64,000 nt of DNA from contig CAVZAF010000005.1 in NCBI GenBank assembly GCA_963773315.1, forward strand, positions 186,001 to 250,000, read 5' to 3'. The translations under genes and the position numbers were made by a program. Below the pieces are notes generated by a model. The model saw nothing but the letters and a program-made list of their open reading frames with translations. It was not told where the DNA came from and made no database searches. Below, in pieces: positions 34,822 through 45,917 of this stretch; positions within the stretch are counted from its first letter, which is position 1; each line of letters begins with the position of its first letter. Source of the stretch: DATKAS01 sp963773315 (GTDB taxonomy: Bacteria; Actinomycetota; Acidimicrobiia; Acidimicrobiales; DATKAS01).

Positions 34822-36535
34822 ATGGACCTCCGCTTCTCGTCCGATGAGCCCACCGATGCCGAGCGCGAGGCCGTCGACCGCGTGCTCGGCGCCGCGATGC
34901 CACTCGACCCACAGCTACGGGTCGCCCGCGCGGACCGAGAGCGTCGAGACCTGCTTCTACCGGCACTGCACGCGCTGCAAGACCGCGTCGGATGGATCAG
35001 TCGCGGGGGCCTCGACTACGTCTGCCGCCGCCTCTCCGTCGCGCCGGCCGAGGCCTACGGCGTCGCGTCGTTCTACGACCTCTTCTCGTTGGAGCCTCGC
35101 GCGGCGCGTGTGGTGCACGCGTGCGTCGACATCGCGTGCGCGATCGCCGATGGGCCGTTGGAGGGTGAGGCGAGCCCGTGTCTCGGGCTGTGCGAGCGCG
35201 CTCCCGCGGCGCTCGTGATCGAGGCCGGTGAGGCGCCGACCGCCGCTCCCCTGCACGACGGCGAGTGGGACGCGGCGCGGTCGGTGCCCCAGCGCGGGCA
35301 GAGGGGGTTGGTCCTCCTCGCGCGGGCCGGCGTCGTCGACCCGTCGTCGCTCGCGTCGTATGAGTCGCACGGTGGCTACGACGCGCTGCGCACGGCGATC
35401 GAGATCGGCGCGTCGGCCGTCGTCGAGGAAGTGACGCGCAGCGGGCTCGTCGGCCGTGGAGGCGCCGCGTTCCCGACGGGACGCAAGTGGCAGGCGGTTG
35501 CGGCGCACGCGTCGACACCGCACTACCTCGTCGCCAACGCGGACGAGAGCGAGCCGGGCACGTTCAAAGATCGGGTGGTGATCGAGAACGATCCGTTCTC
35601 ACTTGTCGAGGCCATGACGATCGCGGGCTTCGCGACCGGGTGCGAGCGCGGGTACCTCTACCTGCGCGGCGAGTACCCGATCGCCTGGCAACGGATCGCA
35701 GCGGCGATCGAGGCCGCGCGAGCGGCCGGCTGCCTGGGCGACGACATCCTCGGGCGCGGCGTTCGCTTCGACATCGAGATGCGCAAGGGCGCCGGCGCGT
35801 ACATCTGCGGTGAGGAGACCGCGCTGTTCAACTCGATCGAGGGACATCGCGGTGAGCCGAGAAGCAAGCCGCCCTTCCCTGTCGATGTCGGCCTCTTCGG
35901 CCAGCCGACGGTCGTGAACAACGTCGAGACGCTCGTGAACGTGCTGCCGATCGTGGTCGGCGGCGGCGACGCGTTCGCTCGCACCGGTAGTGCGACGTCG
36001 ACGGGCACGAAGCTGTTCTGCGTGTCGGGCCACGTCGGCAGGCCGGGTGTGTACGAGGTGCCGTTCGGCCCCACGTTGCGGGACGTCATCGACCTCGCGG
36101 GTGGCGTCGGGTGGCACCGGGCGGCTGCAGGCCGTGCTTCTCGGTGGGGTGGCCGGGCGCTTCGTGGGACCCGAGGCCCTCGACGCGCCGCTCACGTTCG
36201 AGGGCGCGCGTGCGATCGGGGCGTCACTCGGCTCGGGCGTGATCCTTCCGCTCGACGACACCGTCGACCTCCGTCCGCTGCTCGTGCGCATCGCGGGCTT
36301 CTTCCGGCATGAGAGCTGCGGTCAGTGCGTGCCCTGCCGAGTCGGGACCGTCCGCCAACAGGAGGCGCTCGTGCGACTGACGAAGGGCGGCGACGCACGG
36401 CGCGAGCTCGCTCTGCTCGACGAGGTCGGGCAGTGCATGCGCGACGCCTCGATCTGCGGTCTCGGCCAGACCGCGTACGACGCGATCGACTCGGCGCTGC
36501 GCCGGTTCGAGCCGTTCGGAGCCATCGATGCCTGA
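34822..36535 (+). CDS. Formate dehydrogenase NADH-reacting subunit, NuoE-NuoF fusion (one frameshift)
   Basis: About 570 residues. The N-terminal 150 are a NuoE-like thioredoxin-fold 2Fe-2S domain (ALHALQDRVGWISRGGLDYV; Cys ligands in HACVDIAC and PCLGLCERAP). The rest is NuoF-like: GLVGRGGAAFPTGRKWQ and ADESEPGTFKDR (FMN/NADH site), GAYICGEETAL, and the 4Fe-4S site ESCGQCVPCRVGT with a later Cys. An extra G at about 36111 breaks the frame in GGVG; corrected, GRLQAVLLGGVAGRF follows. It starts right at the catalytic gene's stop and overlaps the next gene by 8 nt. It passes formate electrons to NAD+. Confidence 0.88.
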
Positions 36536-37370
36536 CGTCGAGATCGACGGCCGCACGGTCACGGTCGAGCCCGGGGCGACGCTGCTCGACGCGTGCCGAG
36601 CCAGCGGCGTCGACGTGCCCACGCTGTGCTTCGGCGAGACGCTGCATCCGAAGAACGTGTGCCGCATCTGCGTCGTCGAGCTCGAAGGCAGTCGAGTGCT
36701 CGTGCCCGCGTGCTCGCGGCTGGCCGAGGACGGCATGGTCGTGCGCACGCAGACCGATCGCACGTCGCATGCCCGCAAGCTCGTGCTCGAGCTGCTCGCC
36801 TCGACGGCTGAGCTCGACTGGGCTCCGCACGTGGCCGGGTGGGTGGACGAGTACGGAGCGTCCCCGGCTCGGTTCGGCGACGACGCGGCGACCGTGCACC
36901 AGCCCGCGACGATCGACAACGACCTCTACGTGCGCGACTACGGGCGTTGCATCCTCTGCTACAAGTGCGTCGACGCGTGCGGCGAGCAGTGGCAGAACAC
37001 GTTCGCCATCTCGGTCGCGGGCCGTGGGTTCGACGCCCACATCTCCGCTGAGTGGGACGCGGCGCTGCCCGACTCGGCGTGCGTGTACTGCGGGAACTGC
37101 ATCGCGGTGTGCCCGACGGGCGCGCTCACGCCGTCGACCGAGTTCGAGATGCGCCACGACGGCACGTGGGACGAGGAGGACCAGACCGTCACGACGACGG
37201 TGTGCGCCTACTGCGGCGTGGGCTGCAACCTCGAGCTGCACGTGCAGGACAACCGCATCGTGAAGGTGACGAGCCCCGAGGACCACTCGATCACCCACGG
37301 CAACCTCTGCATCAAGGGCCGCTTCGGCTTCACCCACATCGAAGGCCCCGCACGCAAGCGTCGCGACTGA
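36528..37370 (+). CDS. Formate dehydrogenase iron-sulfur subunit (NuoG/FdsA N-terminal part)
   Basis: The 280-residue protein has a plant-type 2Fe-2S domain (LLDACRASGVDVPTLCFGET, CRICVVELEG), an S-H-A-R helix in the NuoG-like linker, two 4Fe-4S sites (CILCYKCVDACGEQW, CVYCGNCIAVCPTGAL), and ends with the first 4Fe-4S domain of a molybdopterin enzyme (VCAYCGVGCNLELH, then NLCIKGRFGF). It stops at THIEGPARKRRD. This is exactly the part missing from the start of the catalytic gene at 32929. It should form the electron wire between the Mo/W site and the NuoE-NuoF protein. Confidence 0.88.
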   Translation: MPDVEIDGRTVTVEPGATLLDACRASGVDVPTLCFGETLHPKNVCRICVVELEGSRVLVPACSRLAEDGMVVRTQTDRTSHARKLVLELLASTAELDWAPHVAGWVDEYGASPARFGDDAATVHQPATIDNDLYVRDYGRCILCYKCVDACGEQWQNTFAISVAGRGFDAHISAEWDAALPDSACVYCGNCIAVCPTGALTPSTEFEMRHDGTWDEEDQTVTTTVCAYCGVGCNLELHVQDNRIVKVTSPEDHSITHGNLCIKGRFGFTHIEGPARKRRD

Positions 37371-37371
37371 T

Positions 37372-38712
<1,341 letters not shown>

Positions 38713-38734
38713 GCGAGAGAGCGTAGGCGGGCGC

Positions 38735-39957
38735 TCAGAACCACGTGTTGCACCAGGGCACCCGACTCCATCCGAACAAGGCGTCCGCGCGCGTCACCGC
38801 ACCGGCCTTGTGCTCGTCGACTTGACCCCGCGAGCGAGCGTCGACAGTGACGTGCCGCCGAGCGACACGGCACCCAACCCGGATGCGGACAGAGTGACGT
38901 CGGCACGACCACGCGCCTTCGTGCACGTCGCGCCGTCGGGACCACCGTCAACTGTGAACCTCCCGTTCGCGTAGCCCATGTCATCGACGACCTCGAGCGT
39001 CACCCGCCCGTCGACCGGATAGCGACGAGTCGACAGCAAGGCGGGCACGTCGAGCGGGCGCACCCAGAGGAAGTCGGCGCGCTCGTGCGCCCGCACGGCT
39101 CGTCCGTCGACGAGCTGCCAAGCGATCGGATCGTCGACTGACCGGTCGTTCGCGCTCACGGTGCGCACCCAGTCGATCTGCGCCAGGTACTGCCAGAGTC
39201 GCAGCGTCGCCTCGTCGTCGACGCCCACGAGCTCACCGACGGTCAGGGTGTTCTCGGGACGGCGCTGAACCCAGTGATCGTCGATCGTGTACGACGCATA
39301 TCCGACGACCTTGCCGCGTCGGTCGCGGCACAACGCCCAGAACTTCTCCGGGATCGGAAACGACGGGAACTTCACGATGCGGAACGCGATGTCCCACCAG
39401 CGATCGTCGCGGCCGATGGCTCCGGGCTGCTGCGCGCGAAAGCGCTCGTAGACCCCCGGTGCCTCCTTCCGCGCGGTCGCCTCGTCGACGAGCTCGACCG
39501 TGCCTTCGGCCTCGCGCAACCAACGCGTGCGCGACACGTCGAGCTTCAAGATGTTGTGATCCGCTGCGGAGCCATAGCCGAAGCGCCCATAGATCGGGAA
39601 CTCCGCCGCGATCAAGATGCCCACCGGCTCGCCCTTGTCGACCGACGAGTCGAGGTCGCCGGTGATCATGCGCGTGAGGAGGCCCTGACGGCGATGCGTC
39701 GCGGTGACGGTCACCGCAGTGAGCGCAGCAGACGTCACGGACGCGCCGCCGGGCAGCGTCAGCGGTGTCGGGAACGACCGCAAGGTGCCGACCACCGATG
39801 TCCCGTCGAACGCAGCCCACGCCCGGTCGAGATCTGTGTGACCGCGTCGGAACTCGTGATCGCCCTCGGCGGGCGACACGTGCATGAACCCACGCGCCAT
39901 CGACCGGCCCCACGCCTCGAGCTCGTCGTCAGTGATCGTTCGTACTTCGACACCCAT
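38735..39957 (-). CDS. Eis-like GNAT acetyltransferase (one frameshift)
   Basis: The roughly 407-residue protein has the Eis arrangement: a GNAT domain (MARGFMHVSPAEGDHEFRRG, acetyl-CoA site VTATHRRQGLLTRMITGDL near residue 88), a second GNAT-like domain and a C-terminal sterol-carrier-like fold. The frame breaks at about 38829; restored, it ends in ALFGWSRVPWCNTWF, whose terminal WF carboxylate is functionally important in Eis. Eis proteins acetylate amines of aminoglycosides and peptides. A 22-nt gap separates it from ino1. Confidence 0.85.
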
Positions 39958-40056
39958 GGGCCGAGGCTACGGAACCCGCCTCCTCTGTGCCGACCGTTTG
40001 CTCAGTCGACCGTCGTATGCGCGCGCCCAGTGAGCAAACCCGCGTGGCGGGCCGGT

Positions 40057-41070
40057 TCAGGGCAGGCGACTGAACCAGACCAGCGAGCCGATCCCCGCCA
40101 GCAAGGCGAGCGCCATCGCCGCGAACGTGAACCAGTCCGTGATCTCGTGGTGCACCGTCTCGTGCGACACCGCGGACTGGCCGAGCTTCGCGTAGACCTG
40201 CTTGAGCTGATCCGCCGTCAGCGCGGCCGAGTAGGTGCCACCGGTCTGGTCCGCAAGCGTCTTGAGGGCGTCGCGATTGACCGGGACGGGGATCTGCGAC
40301 CCGTCGGGCCCGGTGACGATGCCGGAGTCGGTGCCGAAGGCGATCGTGTTCACGGCCACGCCCGCGGCCACCGCGGCCTGTGCGGCCTCGTCGTTCGGGC
40401 GGCCCTGAGTCGTCTCGCCGTCGGACAGGAGCACGACCGCACCGGCGAGCTTGCCGTCGGTCGGCTTGACGCTGGTCGTCGGTGGCGTCGTGGTCGTGGT
40501 TGCGTCGCCGCTGTTCGCGGGATCGGGAGTGTTGATCGCCTCGAGCGTGGAGTACACCGCCTCGCCGATCGCCGTGCCCTCGCCGAGCTGCAGCCGATCG
40601 ATCGTGCGCTTCACCGCAGCCATGTCGGTCGTCGGATCGATGAGGATCTGTGACGAGCCGTCGAAGCCCACCACGCCCACCCTCACACCATCGGGGATCG
40701 TCTTGAGGAATGACGTCGCCGCCGCCTTGGCCGCGTCGATTCGGGTGGGGCTCACATCCGTGGCTTCCATCGACAGCGACGTGTCGATCGCGAGCATGAC
40801 GACGCCGCCCTTGCTGGCGACCTCCTCAGCGCGGGCCGGCTTGGCGAACCCCATCGCACCCACCACGAGCGCGAAGAGAAGGAGGAGTGCAGGCAGATGG
40901 CGACGCCATCCCGGACGGTCGGGCGCCACCGAGTCGAGCAAGTCGACGTTGGTGAACCTGACCGCGTACGAGCGCCGGCGGCGCTGCATCACGAGGTAGG
41001 CGACCACCATCGCGATCGGAATGATGAGAAGCCACAAGCGGTGTGGCGCGTCGAACGAGAGTGAGCCCAT
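40057..41070 (-). CDS. VWA-domain membrane protein (BatA-like)
   Basis: The 337-residue protein has two N-terminal membrane helices (LWLLIIPIAMVVAYLVM; LLLLFALVVGAMGFA), a von Willebrand A domain with MIDAS residues in VMLAIDTSLSMEATD near residue 90 and VVLLSDGETTQGRPND near residue 212, an inserted Thr-rich loop, and a C-terminal helix. BatA-like proteins work with MoxR ATPases and DUF58 proteins, probably as metal-dependent scaffolds. It is the last gene of the operon (TGATG overlap with DUF58). Confidence 0.9.
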   Translation of the reverse strand: MGSLSFDAPHRLWLLIIPIAMVVAYLVMQRRRRSYAVRFTNVDLLDSVAPDRPGWRRHLPALLLLFALVVGAMGFAKPARAEEVASKGGVVMLAIDTSLSMEATDVSPTRIDAAKAAATSFLKTIPDGVRVGVVGFDGSSQILIDPTTDMAAVKRTIDRLQLGEGTAIGEAVYSTLEAINTPDPANSGDATTTTTPPTTSVKPTDGKLAGAVVLLSDGETTQGRPNDEAAQAAVAAGVAVNTIAFGTDSGIVTGPDGSQIPVPVNRDALKTLADQTGGTYSAALTADQLKQVYAKLGQSAVSHETVHHEITDWFTFAAMALALLAGIGSLVWFSRLP

Positions 41071-42008
41071 CAGCGGTGCCCTCCAGCGGCAGCGGCGAGA
41101 CGGCGCTTGCGCCGTCCGGCAACGAAGCGAACGAGATCGACGACCCAGTCGCGGTCCGTGCGCAGCACGAGGTGATCGGCGCCGGCAGACGTGATCGCGC
41201 GGGCGATCGTGGCGCGCTGCGCAGCCGCAGCGGAGGCATAGCGCTCGCGCAGCTTTCGGTCGTGGGTGTCGACGTAACGGCGCCGACCAGTCTCGGAGTC
41301 GGCGACTTGGAGCAGGCCGACGTCAGGGAGCGCGAGCTCCCGCGGATCGACGACCTCGACCGCGATGACATCGTGACGGTGTGCGAGCGCCTGCATCTCG
41401 CGCTCCCATCCGGTGGGAGCGAGGAAGTCGGAGAGCACGACGACGAGTCCTCGACGCGAGGCAACGCGACGACCTCGTCGCAGCGCCTCACGCAGTCCGG
41501 TGTCGTCCGCGGCGTCGTGCACGTGGGGTTGGCGGAGCGCGGTCAGCAGCGACGCCACGTGCGCGCGGGTGGAACGAGCGGGAAAGACTGCCCGGGTCGA
41601 CGCGGTGGTCAACGCGCCGACCCGGTTGCCCCCCCGGCTCGCGAGCAGCGCGAACGCCCCCGCTGCTGCCCACACGACTTCCCGCTTCTCTGACCGCGCA
41701 GTGCCGAAGTCGAGGCTCTTCGACGCGTCGACGACGAGCCACAGCTCGAGCTCACGGTCGGAGATGGTGTCGCGCACATGGGGCTCCGTCGTGCGGGCGG
41801 TCACGGCCCAGTCGATGTGCCGCGTGTCGTCGCCGGCGACGTAGGGGCGCGCTTCACCGGTGTCGCTGCCCGGTCCGGGCAACAGACCCGCGTAGTCGCC
41901 CTGCAGCAAGCCGTCGAGACGCCGCAGCACGGCGAGCTCGAGATTGCCGATCGCGGCAGCCGAAGGAGAAGTCACCCGCGGCTTTGCGGGCAACCCAGCG
42001 GGCCTCAT
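41070..42008 (-). CDS. DUF58 domain protein
   Basis: The 312-residue protein carries the DUF58 core ARPYVAGDDTRHIDWAVTAR near residue 75 and a VWA-like portion LELWLVVDASKSLDFG near residue 105. This family always accompanies MoxR ATPases. ATG 42008 overlaps the MoxR stop (ATGA), and its own stop overlaps the VWA start (TGATG). Confidence 0.88.
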   Translation of the reverse strand: MRPAGLPAKPRVTSPSAAAIGNLELAVLRRLDGLLQGDYAGLLPGPGSDTGEARPYVAGDDTRHIDWAVTARTTEPHVRDTISDRELELWLVVDASKSLDFGTARSEKREVVWAAAGAFALLASRGGNRVGALTTASTRAVFPARSTRAHVASLLTALRQPHVHDAADDTGLREALRRGRRVASRRGLVVVLSDFLAPTGWEREMQALAHRHDVIAVEVVDPRELALPDVGLLQVADSETGRRRYVDTHDRKLRERYASAAAAQRATIARAITSAGADHLVLRTDRDWVVDLVRFVAGRRKRRLAAAAGGHR

Positions 42009-43052
42009 CGTGCGGACGGCTGGACCCTCGGCGCGCCGACCTTCGTCAGCGTGGCGACGAGCACGTCGTCGACCGTCACGCCATCCGCGACCGCATCGAA
42101 CGAGAGCACGAGACGGTGGTTGAGCACGTCGTACGCGATGTCGTAGACGTCCTGCGGGAGCAGGGTCGAACGGCCACGCAGCAACGCGAGGGCACGACCA
42201 GCGGCGACGAGGCCGATGCTCGCGGGGGCTCGCGCCGTAGGCGAGGAGGCCGTCGAGCTCGCGCAGGTCGTGCTCCTCGGGATTCCGGGTCGCGAGCACG
42301 AGCCGCACCGCGTAGTCCGCAACCTCGGGAGCGACGGTCACCGACGCCGCGACCCGCTGCAGGGCCGCAACGTCCTCGGGTTCGAGCAGCCGAGCGGGAG
42401 TGGCGACCGCGCCCGACGCGCGAGCGACGATCTCGTGCTCCTCCGCACCACTCGGGTAGTCGACGGGGATGCGCATCAGGAACCGGTCACGCTGCGCCTC
42501 GGGCAGCGGGTACACGCCCTCGGACTCGATCGGGTTCTGCGTCGCGAGCACGAGGAACGGCGACGGCACCGGGTGCGTCACACCGCCGATCGACACCTGA
42601 CGCTCGCCCATGACCTCGAGGAGGGCGGACTGGACCTTCGCGGGCGCACGGTTGATCTCGTCGGCGAGGACGAAGTTCGCGAACACCGGCCCGAGCTCGA
42701 CGTCGAACGTCTCGGTCGACGGGCGGTAGATGCGGGTGCCGACGATGTCGGACGGGATGAGGTCGGGCGTGAACTGGATGCGGGTGAACGTGCCGCCCAG
42801 CACCTTCGACAGGGTCGACACGGTGAGGGTCTTGCCGAGGCCGGGAACGCCTTCGAGGAGGCAGTGACCCCCGGCGAGCAAGCCGACGAGCACCCGCTCG
42901 AGCACGCGCTCCTGGCCGACGATGACGCTGCGGAGCTCGACGAGCACCTGCTCGAGGCGAGCACCGGCCTCGGCGAACGCCTGGGCGCGCAGATCAACAT
43001 CGTTCGTGTTCGTCATGTCACCGATCTCCGTGTTCATCTCGACGGCAGTCAT
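42005..43052 (-). CDS. MoxR-family AAA+ ATPase (one frameshift)
   Basis: The roughly 348-residue ATPase has Walker A in LLEGVPGLGKTLTVSTLS near residue 65, Walker B FVLADEINRAPAKVQSALLE near residue 128 and sensor 1 FLVLATQNPIESEG near residue 165. A five-C run at 42224-42228 (expected four) shifts the frame; corrected, it continues SIGLVAAGRALALLRGRSTL to TGA 42005. MoxR ATPases act as chaperones that assemble or insert metal cofactors in partner proteins. ATG 43052 overlaps the protease stop (TGATG). Confidence 0.9.
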
Positions 43053-44608
43053 CAGATCGCCGCCACTTGCTCTGCGATCGCCTTGACGTCGGCGCCGGTC
43101 ACGAATGAGTCACCAGTGACCTTGACGAACAGGTCTCCATCGACCCACGCGTAGCCATCACTCGTCTGCTTGGCGTCGTGGCCGCCGATCTGCACGACGT
43201 CACCGTTGGTGCCGTCGTAGGTCGACTGCGCGTTCGGGCCGCGCTCGGCCTCGATGGTCACGATGCCGCGCGGGCCGCGCAGCACGATCGTCTGCGTTCC
43301 TTGCACACCCGAGCCGGCCTGCGTCGTCGCGATCTGGTTGCGCTCCTGGGCGTAGCCGTCCGGAAGCGAGCTCACCGTGACGAGTCCGAGGGCGGGCTGC
43401 ACGTCGCTGCTGCCGGTGCCTTGGTCGGGGGTGGTGCCCTGGCCACCCTGGTCGGGGGTCGGCGCGGTGGGGTCGTTGCCGAGCAGCTCGTTGAGCAGCT
43501 GCTGCAGGGCCTGGCTCGGATCGCCGTTCAGCAGGTTCTGCAGGCCGGGGATCTGGTCGAGGCCGGGGATCTGGCTGAGGTCGTTCGGCAGCTGGTCGAG
43601 GCCCGGGATCTGCCCGAGGCCGGGCACCTGGCTGAGCGGGTTCGAGCTGCTGCTGCTGCTGTCGTCCTGCACTGCCGGGGCGTCGACCCCGCCGGCGGCC
43701 TTCACCTGGTCCATGAGGGTCTGCGCGGTCTCGACCGGGATCGCGAAGCCGACGCCGTTGCTGCCGCCGGACTCGGACGCGATCGCCGTGTTGATGCCGA
43801 TGACCTTCGCGTCGGCGTCGACGAGCGGACCGCCGGAGTTGCCGGGGTTGATCGGGGCGTCGGTCTGGATGAGACCGGTGAGCGTGGTGTTGCCGATCGG
43901 GAGGCTGCGGTCGAGGCCGCTGATGATGCCGGATGTGACCGAAGCAGAGAAGCCGAACGGGCTGCCCAGCGCGATCGCGGTCTCCCCGACCTGCACGCTG
44001 CCGGGCTGCGCGAGATCTGCGACGGGAAGGTCCTTGGGAGCCTTCACGGCCACGATCGCGAGATCCTTCGCTGCGTCACGGCCGACGACCGTGCCGTCGA
44101 GCGTCTGACCGTCAGCGGTCTTCACGGTCACCGTGTCGGTGCCGGCGACCACGTGATGGGCGGTCAGGATGAGGCCGCTCTTGTCGTAGATGACGCCGCT
44201 GCCGACGCCGCCGTCGTGCTGGATCTCGACCACGGCCGGAGCGACCTGCTTGACGACCGACTGCACCGACTCGGGCGTGTTCGGAGCCGAGCCGCCGCCG
44301 GACTGCGTCGCGGCCGCGGCGGGGGAACCCGCGCTGGCGTTGCTGTTGTCACGGTTCGCGACTGCGAACACACCAGCGACAGCAGCCGCGCCGACGACGG
44401 CGCCGATGCACGCGGCGAGCACGCGGCGGCCACGCTTGGACGAGGGCGGTGCGGAGACGGGCTGCGTCGGGGTGTCGTCGACGACGAAGGTCTGCGTCGT
44501 CGGGGGTGGGGGAAGCGGGACGCCGAGCGGCGGGGTGGGGGGCAGCTCGCGCCACGACTTGTGCGGCGGGAGCGGACGCTCGATCACGTCGTCTTGCGGT
44601 GAAGGCAT
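43052..44608 (-). CDS. HtrA-like S1C trypsin-type protease, membrane-anchored
   Basis: The 518-residue protein has a Pro-rich cytoplasmic N-terminus, one membrane helix (VLAACIGAVVGAAAVAGVFA, near residue 67) and an extracytoplasmic serine protease domain with His in LILTAHHVV, Asp in AAKDLAIVAVK and Ser in INPGNSGGPLV. No PDZ domain follows. Instead there is a Ser run and about six copies of an IPGL-type unit (near residues 325-365), then a roughly 100-residue C-terminal domain of unknown type. It likely degrades misfolded envelope proteins. Its leader hides the Shine-Dalgarno (see 44613-44646). Confidence 0.9.
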   Translation of the reverse strand: MPSPQDDVIERPLPPHKSWRELPPTPPLGVPLPPPPTTQTFVVDDTPTQPVSAPPSSKRGRRVLAACIGAVVGAAAVAGVFAVANRDNSNASAGSPAAAATQSGGGSAPNTPESVQSVVKQVAPAVVEIQHDGGVGSGVIYDKSGLILTAHHVVAGTDTVTVKTADGQTLDGTVVGRDAAKDLAIVAVKAPKDLPVADLAQPGSVQVGETAIALGSPFGFSASVTSGIISGLDRSLPIGNTTLTGLIQTDAPINPGNSGGPLVDADAKVIGINTAIASESGGSNGVGFAIPVETAQTLMDQVKAAGGVDAPAVQDDSSSSSSNPLSQVPGLGQIPGLDQLPNDLSQIPGLDQIPGLQNLLNGDPSQALQQLLNELLGNDPTAPTPDQGGQGTTPDQGTGSSDVQPALGLVTVSSLPDGYAQERNQIATTQAGSGVQGTQTIVLRGPRGIVTIEAERGPNAQSTYDGTNGDVVQIGGHDAKQTSDGYAWVDGDLFVKVTGDSFVTGADVKAIAEQVAAI

Positions 44609-44612
44609 GAAG

Positions 44613-44646
44613 GTTCCTCCGGCGAGTCTTCGCGGACTGGAGGAAC
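44613..44646 (-). promoter_or_regulatory. Leader hairpin sequestering the protease Shine-Dalgarno
   Basis: In the minus-strand mRNA GUUCCUCC pairs over 8 bp with GGAGGAAC, the ribosome binding site whose GGAGGA lies 6 nt before AUG 44608. Above it AGUC pairs with GACU around the hexaloop CGCGAA, leaving a 4-nt CGCC bulge. Full pairing of the ribosome site should make translation conditional, as in RNA thermometers. Confidence 0.6.
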
Positions 44647-44672
44647 GTACCGATCAGGGGATAAAGGGAGCG

Positions 44673-45917
44673 TCAAACGCGCTCGGGCGCGGGCAGGGGG
44701 CTCGCAGCGAGCGGGTCGACCAGGTGATGGATGCCGTCGGGTGCGATCACGTCGGCGGGGTTGGCCTCGGGGTCGGCGGGCAGCCACGCGACGAACGTCG
44801 ACCCGACTCCCGGCTCGGACTGGACGGTGAGCTGTCCGCCTTGAGCCTCGACCAGCTGGCGGGCGATCGTGAGGCCGATCCCGTGCGCCGCGTCAGGATC
44901 GGTGGTCGAGCGGCGTCGACGATCGGTCTCGTAGCGGCCTTGCCAGTACCTCTCGAACACCAACGGCTGCTCGGAGCTCGTGATCCCAGGGCCCTCGTCG
45001 CGGACCGCGATGAACGCCCAGCCCTGCCGCCGGCCACATCCGACTGTGATCGTCGAGCCTGTCGGCGCGAGCCGAACGGCGTTCGCGAGCAGGTTCCCGA
45101 CCGCGCTCCGCACCGCCGCACGATCCGCGGTCACCGGCAACGTCGGCGGCGCGACGACCTCGATGCGCACTCCCCGAGTCGAGGCCGGCGCGGCGTGCTC
45201 TGACGCGAGCGCGTGCGCCTCCTTCGCGATGTCGGTCGAAGTCTCCGCTCCCTGCAGTGACAGCCGCCCGTGCGCGGAGAGGTCGTCGACGGTGCGGCCC
45301 ATGCGGTCGATCGCGCGGCGAGCGGCGGCCACCTGCGTCGACGTCTCCCCCTCGAGGGCCGGATCGGTCGACGCCAGCTCGAGGTTCGTCGTCGCGACCG
45401 CGAGCGGGGTGCGCAGCTCGTGGACGACCTCGTGGAGCAGCCGGCGTTGCTCGTCGCGACGCGCGTCGAGTCGGTCGAGCATGTGATCGACTCCCGTCGC
45501 GAGGCGCCCGAGCTCGTCGTCCCGCGGATCGAGGTGGACACGTTCATCCGACTCGCTTCCGTCGACCCGCTCCACGACCTCGGCGACCTGGTCGACGGGC
45601 TTGAGCACCTTTCCCGCAACGAGCCACGCGAGCGCGGCTGCGGGCACGAACGACGCGGCCATCGCGGTGAGCATCCAGCGGACGCCGTCGCGGCGAGCCC
45701 GGTCCGCCGTCGCCCTGGAGTTGCCTGAGGTGATCTGCACGAGCGCGACGCGATCCCCGATCTGCTCGACCCGCGTCACGGTCACGGGCTCGGGCTTGTA
45801 GCCCAGCCACCCTCCGAGGAAGAAGCCGAAGAGGCCGACGAGCGCTGCCGTCACAAGCGCCAGCGCGGTCATGCCGAGGGCCAGCCGCCAGCGCAGCGTG
45901 CCCCGACGCTTCGTCAT
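44673..45917 (-). CDS. Sensor histidine kinase
   Basis: The 414-residue membrane kinase has two helices (ALGMTALALVTAALVGLFGF; WMLTAMAASFVPAAALAWLV), a short sensor loop of about 40 residues, a HAMP domain, the H box LLHEVVHELRTPLAVATTNL near residue 172, the N box VRSAVGNLLANAVRLAP near residue 275, and G boxes DEGPGITSSEQPLVFERYWQ and GIGLTIARQLVEAQGG. It autophosphorylates on His and signals to the overlapping regulator (ATGA). The small extracytoplasmic loop suggests it senses envelope or membrane state. Confidence 0.92.
   Translation of the reverse strand: MTKRRGTLRWRLALGMTALALVTAALVGLFGFFLGGWLGYKPEPVTVTRVEQIGDRVALVQITSGNSRATADRARRDGVRWMLTAMAASFVPAAALAWLVAGKVLKPVDQVAEVVERVDGSESDERVHLDPRDDELGRLATGVDHMLDRLDARRDEQRRLLHEVVHELRTPLAVATTNLELASTDPALEGETSTQVAAARRAIDRMGRTVDDLSAHGRLSLQGAETSTDIAKEAHALASEHAAPASTRGVRIEVVAPPTLPVTADRAAVRSAVGNLLANAVRLAPTGSTITVGCGRRQGWAFIAVRDEGPGITSSEQPLVFERYWQGRYETDRRRRSTTDPDAAHGIGLTIARQLVEAQGGQLTVQSEPGVGSTFVAWLPADPEANPADVIAPDGIHHLVDPLAASPLPAPERV

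Noticed and set aside
41070..43052. Single 660-residue MoxR-DUF58 fusion
   Set aside because: A five-C run at 42224-42228 removes the MoxR stop. In the corrected frame MoxR has its usual C-terminus and an ATGA junction with DUF58.
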